From JBCBCP01 sp038530575 (GTDB lineage: Bacteria > Pseudomonadota > Alphaproteobacteria > Rhodobacterales > Rhodobacteraceae): a DNA stretch of 13,783 nt. Below, in pieces: positions 7,701 to 13,542 of the stretch. Both the position numbers and the translations under genes were made by a program. The stretch is taken from assembly GCA_038530575.1 (NCBI GenBank), contig JBCBCP010000072.1:1-13783 (forward strand), given 5' to 3'. Every line of letters begins with the position of its first letter. The first letter of the stretch is position 1. Under the pieces are notes generated by a model. It did no database searches. It was given only the letters and a program-made list of their open reading frames with translations, and was not told the origin of the DNA.

Positions 7701-8108
7701 TCAAACCGCCGCAATGACAGCTAGCACCGCCAGCGCGATCACGCAAACCATGCCAACGGTCCAGAAAAGCGACCGCATGGGTTGGTTTGTCGTTCCAATG
7801 TGAATCGCTGCCATCAGGATGCGCGCTACAAGAAAAGCGGACGCCAGAACGTTCACCCAGAAAGGGGAGGCACCCGCCAAGATGGCCGCTGTCGTCGCAA
7901 GCGCAAAGGGCCCCGCACTTTCCACCGCGTTGGCCAAGGCCCTGCCACGCCGATACACAGGGTTGGCGTAGTCCCGCCTGACCGCGCCGCTTGCGGTGCG
8001 CTGATCATCGCCGCGCCCCACAACCGACAGGGCCGTCAGCACCGTCATCAACAGCGCAAAGCCCGCCATGGCTGCGACGGCGTGACTATATTGTGCAAAG
8101 CTTTCCAT
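7701..8108 (-). CDS. MAPEG-family membrane protein
   Basis: 135-residue integral membrane protein with about four hydrophobic segments (roughly 10-31, 62-79, 84-103 and 114-134). The loop RRDYANPVYRRGRALANAVE (about 44-63) matches the MAPEG pattern of basic residues, then RA..N..E, at the start of the second helix. MAPEG proteins include glutathione-dependent membrane enzymes, but bacterial members are mostly uncharacterised, so no substrate is assigned. SD AAGGGG lies six bases before the ATG, 12 bases after the DUF3291 pseudogene stop. Nothing links it directly to complex I except position. Confidence 0.82.
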   Translation of the reverse strand: MESFAQYSHAVAAMAGFALLMTVLTALSVVGRGDDQRTASGAVRRDYANPVYRRGRALANAVESAGPFALATTAAILAGASPFWVNVLASAFLVARILMAAIHIGTTNQPMRSLFWTVGMVCVIALAVLAVIAAV

Positions 8109-8120
8109 GGTCTGCCCCTT

Positions 8121-8555
8121 CTAAATTTCGGCCCAGCCGAAGGCGTGGTCACTTGGCCCCACCGCCTTGAGGTGGTCAAGCCGGTCGAGCGCTTCCTCGA
8201 GTGTCGGGCGATGCCCGGCCTCAACCCACCACATCACAAAATGCCGATCAGCCAGCGGCTCAAACCATTCGGCCCGGCGGTTCATGAACCGGGCATGCAC
8301 CGTATTGTAGACGAAGGATTTCAGGCTTGCTGCGTCTTACCATACCGTCAGATTTGCGACGAATTGCGCGTCCCCACCTATGCTGTTTTCGGTATTGCCG
8401 GTGCCCGGCTCCCCCGAGCCTTCCATCATCCAGACAAAGCCGGGGGACCGTCTGCCAATCCCGTTGACCCGGTCGAGGTTGTCCATGAACTCCTTGACGC
8501 GGATGTCGTCCGTCGGGGCAACCAGCCGCCCGATGTTCAATTCAGCTAGATGCAA
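8121..8555 (-). pseudogene. Second DUF3291 copy, interrupted by one in-frame TAA
   Basis: A tandem relative of the preceding gene. Translation from TTG 8555 (HLAELNIGRLVAPTDD) runs in one frame for 144 codons to TAG at 8121, the same length class as the intact 149-aa neighbour, except for a TAA at 8339-8337. The stop replaces the glutamate of the conserved VWES/VW-x-D block: the intact copy reads SVWESVAAF, this one TVW-stop-DAASL. GAA to TAA needs one base change. Beyond it the frame continues with family text (YNTVHARFMNRRAEWFE, then HFVMWWVEAGHRPTLEEALD and DHAFGWAEI), so decay looks recent. No frameshift is needed. It overlaps the upstream gene by 14 bases. A base-call error or restart at an internal ATG/GTG remains possible. 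Confidence 0.8.
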
Positions 8556-8991
8556 GCGCGTGCTCCCATCCAAAGGCGTGATCGGTCTCCCCATGCGCTT
8601 CGAGATGCGCGAGACGTGCGACCGCCTCTGCAACCGTCGGTCTTTGCCCCGGAGCGATCCACCACATCACAAGGCTCGGTCCGGTCTTGGGCAGATGCCA
8701 CTCGTCCCCACGGTCCATGAACACACGGTGCACAGTGTCAAAGGTGAACGTCCGAAACGCCGCCACGCTTTCCCAAACAGACAGGGTCGACGCGGTGCGC
8801 GGGTTGCCCCCAAGTGGGCCTGAGGCGTCCAATTGCGCCGCCTCCATCTCGTCGCCCTCAAGGTGCCAGACATAGCCCGGGCTACGGCGCGCAATGTCAT
8901 AGACGCGGTCAAGATTGTTCTGGAAATCCGCAACGCGCGGGTCGTCCCAGTCGTAGCGCAAGGTGCCGATATTGAATTCCGCCAAATCCAT
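8542..8991 (-). CDS. DUF3291-family protein (monooxygenase-like fold)
   Basis: 149 residues, soluble, no signal peptide, hence cytoplasmic. Family text: MDLAEFNIGTLRYDWDDPRV, NLDRVYDIARRSPGYVWHLE, STLSVWESVAAFRTFTF, HRVFMDRGDEWH, then VMWWIAPGQRPTVAEAVARL. This is the pattern of DUF3291, which I place near antibiotic-biosynthesis-monooxygenase/dimeric alpha-beta barrel proteins; the assignment is from memory and the reaction is unknown. SD GGTGAT about ten bases before the ATG, 17 bases after the previous stop. The next gene is a tandem paralogue with 27 of 45 identical residues over the N-terminal block by eye, now carrying an in-frame stop. Confidence 0.87.
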   Translation of the reverse strand: MDLAEFNIGTLRYDWDDPRVADFQNNLDRVYDIARRSPGYVWHLEGDEMEAAQLDASGPLGGNPRTASTLSVWESVAAFRTFTFDTVHRVFMDRGDEWHLPKTGPSLVMWWIAPGQRPTVAEAVARLAHLEAHGETDHAFGWEHALASS

Positions 8992-9008
8992 GGGCGCGGC
9001 CTATCACC

Positions 9009-9416
9009 TTATCGCCGCTCGAGAAACCGTCCAATCACGTGATCCGTGCCCGCGATGCGCTTTGCATAGAAACAGACGGCACGGCGATCGCGCGGGTCCA
9101 CCCGGTCGCGCGCCAGAAGCCAGCGCTTGAGCCGATCCATATCAGCCGCACCATAAACCTCAGCGGCCGCGGCGAAATCCGTCATCGTTAGGTCGCGTTC
9201 ATTAATAAACGTCACGAGCGCGTCCGACAAAAGCGAATTGCCTGCGTAGCCGCCTTTGGTGCGCGCAAAATGCGGGCATGCTCCGGCAAGATCGACGGCA
9301 AGCAGCACTTCGGCCACCGCCCAGGCCGCACGCGCCGCGGCATCGCCATCACGTGCGGGCGCCGCGCTGGCAGATGCCGAGAAGACCAAGACAAAGAAAA
9401 TGCGGCACAAATCCAT
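9009..9416 (-). CDS. Secreted Cys-pair protein, probable distant DUF5333 paralogue
   Basis: 135 residues from MDLCRIFFVLVFSASASAAP, a signal peptide with cleavage around ASA-AP. Unknown function. The mature part shares its layout with the DUF5333 protein at 6848-7252: first Cys47 in AGACPHFA (the other has KTCPSIS), second Cys115 in DPRDRRAVCFYAKRIAG (the other has TPGDAASYCAFGRREI), then xIGxxL near the end. The two cysteines are 67 residues apart here and 65 there. I infer an ancient duplication; identity is low. A TTG in frame at 9437 would add seven residues, but ATG 9416 has AGGGTG eight bases upstream. It follows nuoF by 39 bases. Confidence 0.75.
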   Translation of the reverse strand: MDLCRIFFVLVFSASASAAPARDGDAAARAAWAVAEVLLAVDLAGACPHFARTKGGYAGNSLLSDALVTFINERDLTMTDFAAAAEVYGAADMDRLKRWLLARDRVDPRDRRAVCFYAKRIAGTDHVIGRFLERR

Positions 9417-9455
9417 GTGCCGCACCCTAACGCTCAAGCCTTAAAAAAAGCTGGA

Positions 9456-10736
9456 TTACTCCGCCGCGATGGGGCGGCCCTTGATCCGATCCTCAATCTC
9501 GTCGCGGAAGTTGCGGATCAGGCCCTGGATCGGCCAAGCGGCCGCGTCGCCAAGTGCGCAGATCGTGTGGCCTTCGACCTGCTTGGTCACGTCCAGCAGC
9601 ATGTCGATTTCTTCAACCGATGCATCGCCGTGTACCAGCCGCTCCATCACGCGCATCATCCAGCCGGTGCCTTCGCGGCAAGGCGTGCACTGACCGCAGC
9701 TTTCGTGTTTATAGAATTTCGAAAGGCGCCAGATCGCCTTGATGATGTCCGTGCTCTGATCCATCACGATGACCGCCGCCGTACCGAGGCCCGACTGCAA
9801 GTCGTTCCGCAGATAATCGAAATCCATGATGGCGTCTTTCATGTTCTCCCCGCGCACGCAGGGAACGGAAGAACCGCCCGGGATCACTGCCTTCAGGTTT
9901 CCCCAGCCGCCGCGGATGCCGCCGCAATGCTTGTCGATCAGCTCCTCGAAGGAGATGCTCATCTCTTCTTCGACCACACAGGGGTTGTTCACGTGGCCCG
10001 AGATCGCGAACAGCTTGGTGCCCGCATTGTTCGGGCGGCCAAAGCCCGCGAACCAGTCCGGGCCGCGGCGCAGGATGGTCGGCACGACGGCGATAGATTC
10101 GACGTTGTTCACCGTGGTCGGGCAGCCATAAAGGCCCGCCCCTGCCGGGAAAGGCGGCTTCATGCGGGGCATGCCCTTCTTGCCCTCAAGGCTTTCCAGA
10201 AGCGCCGTTTCTTCACCGCAGATATAGGCGCCCGCCCCGTGGTGCAGATAAATCTCGAAATCCCAGCCGGAGCCTGCCGCGTTCTTGCCCACTAGGCCCG
10301 CGTCATAAGCCTCGTCAATGGCGGCCTGCAGCGCCTCTTTCTCGCGGATATACTCGCCGCGGATGTAGATGTAGCAGGCATGCGCGTTCATCGCGAAAGA
10401 CGCGATCAGGCAGCCTTCGATCAGCGTGTGCGGATCATGGCGCATGATCTCGCGGTCTTTGCACGTGCCGGGCTCGGACTCGTCCGCGTTCACCACCAGA
10501 TAGGCCGGGCGCCCGTCGCTTTCCTTGGGCATGAACGACCACTTGAGGCCAGTCGGGAAGCCCGCACCGCCGCGGCCGCGCAGCCCACTGTCTTTCATCT
10601 GCTGGATGATCCAGTCGCGACCGTTCTGGATCAACTTTGCCGTGCCGTCCCAATGGCCGCGCTTTTGTGCGCCCGCCAGGGTCCGCTCGTGCATTCCATA
10701 CAGGTTGGTAAAGATCCGGTCCTTATCCGCCAGCAT
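9456..10736 (-). CDS. nuoF: NADH-quinone oxidoreductase subunit F
   Basis: NADH-binding subunit that takes hydride from NADH onto FMN and passes electrons through cluster N3. 426 residues, standard length. The glycine-rich GRGGAGFPTG at 54-63 forms the FMN/NADH site, followed by VVNADESEPGTCKDRE (81-96), AGAYICGEETALLESLEG (168-185) and the N3 ligands Cys347, 350, 353 (ESCGQCTPCREG) plus Cys393 (TICALGD). Very close to Paracoccus Nqo1 by recollection. The ATG follows a 63-base gap containing a perfect 7-bp inverted repeat. The C-terminus ends before a gene block unrelated to complex I that separates it from nuoG. Confidence 0.98.
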   Translation of the reverse strand: MLADKDRIFTNLYGMHERTLAGAQKRGHWDGTAKLIQNGRDWIIQQMKDSGLRGRGGAGFPTGLKWSFMPKESDGRPAYLVVNADESEPGTCKDREIMRHDPHTLIEGCLIASFAMNAHACYIYIRGEYIREKEALQAAIDEAYDAGLVGKNAAGSGWDFEIYLHHGAGAYICGEETALLESLEGKKGMPRMKPPFPAGAGLYGCPTTVNNVESIAVVPTILRRGPDWFAGFGRPNNAGTKLFAISGHVNNPCVVEEEMSISFEELIDKHCGGIRGGWGNLKAVIPGGSSVPCVRGENMKDAIMDFDYLRNDLQSGLGTAAVIVMDQSTDIIKAIWRLSKFYKHESCGQCTPCREGTGWMMRVMERLVHGDASVEEIDMLLDVTKQVEGHTICALGDAAAWPIQGLIRNFRDEIEDRIKGRPIAAE

Positions 10737-10754
10737 CAGCTCTTGCCTTTTGTT

Positions 10755-10774
10755 AAGCGCCGCGCGTGGCGCTT
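10755..10774. repeat. Perfect inverted repeat upstream of nuoF
   Basis: AAGCGCC, six-base loop, GGCGCTT: a seven-base-pair perfect stem about 18 bases before the nuoF ATG, in the gap after the DUF5337-like gene. On the minus strand it is followed by AACAAAAGG rather than a T run, so it does not look like an intrinsic terminator. It may shield the 5' or 3' end of a processed transcript, or bind a regulator; both are inference. Confidence 0.5.
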
Positions 10775-10799
10775 GTTGTTCGCTCGATGAGGCGGCGCA

Positions 10800-11012
10800 C
10801 TACTTGTCGCGCTGCCGCCACATCCAAATCGCATACACAAATGCCAGCCCAAACCCGGCCAGCGCCATGAGGTCAAACAGCGCACGGGTCCGGTTGGACC
10901 AGCCCATGTCGGACCCCACGATGTTGGCAAGAACCCAAAGCACACCGATCCCCGCAATGAAGAGCGCCATTCGGCGGCCCACCAGGGTGGTATGATCCGG
11001 GTCCTTGCGCAT
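10800..11012 (-). CDS. DUF5337-like two-helix membrane protein
   Basis: 70 residues with two transmembrane helices (about 15-33 and 44-65), a basic N-terminus (MRKDPDHTTLVGRRMA) and basic C-terminus (WRQRDK), implying both ends in the cytoplasm. The pattern matches my memory of DUF5337, a small Rhodobacterales family found with nuo genes. Function unknown. It starts 11 bases after the HHH-protein stop and is followed by a 63-base gap with a hairpin before nuoF. Its size resembles supernumerary or assembly proteins of complex I, but that comparison is only suggestive. Confidence 0.8.
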   Translation of the reverse strand: MRKDPDHTTLVGRRMALFIAGIGVLWVLANIVGSDMGWSNRTRALFDLMALAGFGLAFVYAIWMWRQRDK

Positions 11013-11023
11013 CTGTTACAGCG

Positions 11024-11290
11024 TCAGTCGTAGACGCCGCCCTTTTTCACCTTGCTGGAGAACTCGGTCGTGCCACCGGCCGCCAGCGTCTTAGCCTGCG
11101 CGACCCACTTGTCCCGGCTCACGCGGCCCTTGAAGCCTTGCAGGTTCTGGTCGACCCACGCGACTTCCTCGGCTTTCCAGCTTGCGATCTGGTCAAAGTG
11201 GAAAAAGCCCAACGAATGCAGCAGCGCTTCCAGCTTGGGGCCAACGCCCTTGATCATCTTGAGATCATCCGGGCCGCCGTCACGCGCCGC
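11024..11290 (-). repeat. HHH-domain duplication, copy 2 (in the membrane-anchored protein)
   Basis: This segment encodes the C-terminal 88 residues of the anchored protein and is a diverged direct repeat of 11962-12232 in nuoE. Similarity is clear at the DNA level too, including the shared stretch AAGTGGAAAAAGCC and the region encoding KGVGPKLEALLH. It marks a domain duplication within the operon. Confidence 0.75.
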
Positions 11291-11932
11291 GCTGAGAGTC
11301 TCAGGCTTTTGCTCAGCGCCTTCGGGGACCGCAGCCGCCGCTTCGGCAACAGGATCAACAGGCTCGGCCGCGGGTGCAGGCGCCGCAGCGGGGACCGGTT
11401 CAGGTGCAGGCTCCGCCGTCGGTGCCGGTTCAGCCGCCGGCGCAGGCGTAGCGGCCCCGTCCTTTTCGTATTTCCACGTCCCTTTACGCGCGGCGAGCTC
11501 TTCCTCACCGGCCAGCTGAGTGGACGGTTTGATCTCTGCCGCGGGCTCTGGGGTTGCGGCTGCCGCAGAAGGTGCGGCCTCGGTAGCTGCAGCAGGTGCG
11601 GCAGCCGACGCGGCAGCGGGTGCTGCCTCCGGCACGGGCTGTGCGGCGGGTTTGTGCGGCACAGGCTCTTCGCGCTCGGCGCGGGCGCGGGCAAGCGGCG
11701 TATCGGCCGGATCCATCGGCTTGGCCTCACCCAGTGCCGGCAGAGGCCGACAGATCAGCCAGGACAGCAAGACCCCCGCCACAGCGGCAATCACCGCGCC
11801 CATGAACGCAGCCTGAAGGAACGTCCAGTTTTCCCCAAGCACCAGCAGCAAGATCGCCGCGACGGCCCCGCCAAGGGCCGCCACCAGCCAGCACCCGATC
11901 GTGCAGCCAAACATACCGTTATTATTACTCAT
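11024..11932 (-). CDS. Membrane-anchored helix-hairpin-helix protein with Ala/Pro linker
   Basis: 302 residues. Two N-terminal membrane helices (about 14-33 and 38-60), then a long disordered linker (about 62-214) dominated by Ala, Pro and Glu, then a C-terminal helix-hairpin-helix domain (215-302) containing DDLKMIKGVGPKLEALLH. This last domain is almost the same as the C-terminus of the adjacent NuoE: 71 of 88 residues identical by eye. A similar GVGP domain is, from memory, fused to ribosomal L21 in some alphaproteobacteria. Strong SD (GGGAGAGGG), 29 bases after nuoE. A membrane tether for the domain is the simplest reading; partner and function are unknown. Such proteins are sometimes annotated as complex I 41 kDa subunit-like, which I would not rely on. 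Confidence 0.85.
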   Translation of the reverse strand: MSNNNGMFGCTIGCWLVAALGGAVAAILLLVLGENWTFLQAAFMGAVIAAVAGVLLSWLICRPLPALGEAKPMDPADTPLARARAEREEPVPHKPAAQPVPEAAPAAASAAAPAAATEAAPSAAAATPEPAAEIKPSTQLAGEEELAARKGTWKYEKDGAATPAPAAEPAPTAEPAPEPVPAAAPAPAAEPVDPVAEAAAAVPEGAEQKPETLSAARDGGPDDLKMIKGVGPKLEALLHSLGFFHFDQIASWKAEEVAWVDQNLQGFKGRVSRDKWVAQAKTLAAGGTTEFSSKVKKGGVYD

Positions 11933-11961
11933 CGCACCCTCTCCCGTCTTTTCGAGGTTAT

Positions 11962-12232
11962 CTACGCGTCATAGATACCGTCTTTTTTTGCTCTATGGGA
12001 AAATTCTGTCGATCCGCCCGTAGACAGGGTCTTTGCCTGCTCCACCCAGTTGTCGCGCGACACGCGGCCCTTGAACCCTTCGAGGTTCTGATCGACCCAG
12101 GCAACCTCGTCCGCAGTCCACGCAGCGACTTGGTCGAAGTGGAAAAAGCCAAGCCGGTGCAGCAGCGCTTCAAGCTTGGGGCCAACGCCCTTGATCAGCT
12201 TGAGATCATCGGGGCCGCCATCGCGCGCCGCC
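11962..12232 (-). repeat. HHH-domain duplication, copy 1 (NuoE C-terminus)
   Basis: This segment encodes NuoE residues 293-381 and is the partner of the repeat at 11024-11290. Both run from AARDGGPDDLK to a terminal YD or YDA. The substitutions are scattered and conservative, arguing for selection on both copies rather than a very recent duplication. Confidence 0.75.
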
Positions 12233-13107
12233 TCGAGCGCCTGCGGCTTTGTGCCGGGCCCTGCGTCCGGGGCTGGCGCTGCCTTTGGCTTGGGCTCCGC
12301 TTTGGGTTTGGCGCTTTTCGGTGCGGGTGCCTTCGGCATGGCGCTTGGCTGCGCCGGAGCGGGCGGCGTTACATCACCCGAGGGCGCGCCATTCTCGTTG
12401 GCTTTGCCCCAAGGCGCCAGCAAAGGCACTTCGGTGCCGTCGATCCGCTTGATCGTATCACCGATATCCGTGGCCAGCGCGACAGAGGCATTGCCCGCCG
12501 CCTTGCCCGCCTCATGGTCCTGCAGCGAGGTCAGGCCCGACGCGGGCTCTGCCGCATACCGGCCGTTTTGCGGGCCCGGCGTTGGGACCTTGCCCGCCGC
12601 CATCTCGTCGATCAGGGCGCCCATGCGGGCGGCAGTCAGGTCCTCGAAATAGTCCTTGCCAATCTGCGCCATCGGCGCGTTCGCGCAGGAGCCGAGGCAT
12701 TCGACCTCTTCCCAGCTGAACTTGCCGTCCGCGGACAGCTGATGCGGCTTGGCCGCGATCTTTTCCTTGCAGACGGCCACAAGGTCCTCGGCGCCGCAAA
12801 TCATGCAGGACGTGGTGCCGCAGACCTGGATATGGGCCACGCTGCCCACAGGCTGCAGCTGGAACATGAAGTAGAACGAGGCGACCTCGAGCGCCCGGAT
12901 ATAGGCCATGTCCAGCATGTCTGCGACCGCCTCAATCGCCGGACGAGTCAGCCATCCTTCCTGCTCTTGCGCGCGCCACAAGAGCGGAATGATCGCCGAC
13001 GCCTGCCGTCCTTCGGGGTATTTGGTGATTTGCGCTTCGGCCCACGCGAGGTTGTCGGGCGTGAAGGCAAAGCTATCAGGCTGTTCGGGGTGGAGGCGGC
13101 GGAGCAT
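11962..13107 (-). CDS. nuoE: NADH-quinone oxidoreductase subunit E with HHH extension
   Basis: The 2Fe-2S (N1a) subunit of the NADH module. Residues 1-180 are the classical 24 kDa thioredoxin-like domain, with ligands Cys96, Cys101 (VCGTTSC), Cys137 and Cys141 (ECLGSCANAP). The protein is 381 residues, roughly twice the usual 160-240. The extra part is a low-complexity Pro/Ala/Lys linker (about 240-290) and a helix-hairpin-helix domain (293-380: DDLKLIKGVGPKLEALLH). No base-level break separates the parts, so the fusion is genuine. The same domain ends the next gene. Long HHH-tailed NuoE is, from memory, common in Rhodobacterales. The tail could hold the NADH module to a partner; that is inference. 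72 bases follow the previous stop; SD AAAGG is weak and distant. Confidence 0.95.
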   Translation of the reverse strand: MLRRLHPEQPDSFAFTPDNLAWAEAQITKYPEGRQASAIIPLLWRAQEQEGWLTRPAIEAVADMLDMAYIRALEVASFYFMFQLQPVGSVAHIQVCGTTSCMICGAEDLVAVCKEKIAAKPHQLSADGKFSWEEVECLGSCANAPMAQIGKDYFEDLTAARMGALIDEMAAGKVPTPGPQNGRYAAEPASGLTSLQDHEAGKAAGNASVALATDIGDTIKRIDGTEVPLLAPWGKANENGAPSGDVTPPAPAQPSAMPKAPAPKSAKPKAEPKPKAAPAPDAGPGTKPQALEAARDGGPDDLKLIKGVGPKLEALLHRLGFFHFDQVAAWTADEVAWVDQNLEGFKGRVSRDNWVEQAKTLSTGGSTEFSHRAKKDGIYDA

Positions 13108-13144
13108 CGTTTTCGAACCTTTGGTCTTGTGGCCGGCTGCGGGA

Positions 13145-13166
13145 GCCTCCGGCGGGAGTTTATTTT
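13145..13166 (+). repeat. Rhodobacterales-type intergenic GCCTCCGGCGGGAG element
   Basis: In the gap before nuoE, the plus strand reads GCCTCCGGCGGGAG followed by TTTATTTT. It contains a CTCC-GGCG-GGAG stem. I recall near-identical short elements scattered between genes in many Rhodobacterales genomes. With its T-rich tail it resembles a terminator only in the plus direction, opposite to all genes here; on the minus strand the tail precedes the stem. Role unknown. Confidence 0.45.
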
Positions 13167-13179
13167 GCCAAGTGAAGGA

Positions 13180-13542
13180 TTAAGCAGTCACGAGGAAGTA
13201 GAGGGTGAGAACCAGACCCAGAACGGCGATCAAGCCCGAGATGGTGTGTTTGATGTGCGGATGGCCCGCGCGGTAGTAGATCAGCCCGTCGCCAAGCCCC
13301 ATGATTGCGCCCGCGACGCAGAAGACGGCGACCATTTCGAGGCTGCCGAAGAAGATCAGGCCCAGCTGGATCACCGCGATGCCGAGGTAGCGGTCGACCA
13401 TGACGTAAGGGAGCTGCTCGTGCCGGTGCGTCGACATCTCGAAGCCCTTTTGCGGATCGCGCGCAAAAGCAAGGGCGAGCGGCATCACGATCAGGATGCC
13501 GACGCCCAGCAGGATGACGAGGATCAGCGGGAGCTGTGTCAC
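13180..13542 (-). CDS. Four-helix membrane protein between nuoD and nuoE (DUF4267-like)
   Basis: 120 residues, strongly hydrophobic, with about four membrane helices (5-27, 51-66, 67-87 and 100-119). The segment RYLGIAVIQLGLIFFG followed by GAIMGLGDGLIYYRAGH, with Gly-Asp in the third helix, resembles DUF4267 proteins; this is a tentative, memory-based match. The start is GTG, chosen because it overlaps the nuoD stop as GTGA, a coupling pattern used throughout this operon. Function unknown; position next to nuoD suggests co-expression with the quinone module. Confidence 0.8.
   Translation of the reverse strand: MTQLPLILVILLGVGILIVMPLALAFARDPQKGFEMSTHRHEQLPYVMVDRYLGIAVIQLGLIFFGSLEMVAVFCVAGAIMGLGDGLIYYRAGHPHIKHTISGLIAVLGLVLTLYFLVTA

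Noticed and set aside
7701..8108. A glutathione or eicosanoid enzyme activity for the MAPEG protein
   Set aside because: The sequence supports only membership of the fold family; nothing in it or its neighbours identifies a substrate.
8337..8339. Programmed stop-codon readthrough in the second DUF3291 copy
   Set aside because: No selenocysteine or pyrrolysine context is expected for TAA, and the site is a Glu codon in the paralogue. A simple nonsense mutation is the better reading.
9438..9460. A-rich run after nuoF as an intrinsic terminator
   Set aside because: On the minus strand the T run is not preceded by a GC-rich stem, and the downstream gene follows 39 bases later in the same direction.
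11982..11988. A7 homopolymer (minus strand) as a frameshift site in nuoE
   Set aside because: It encodes Lys-Lys six codons before the end; the zero-frame end matches the paralogous domain, and slippage would change only a few terminal residues.
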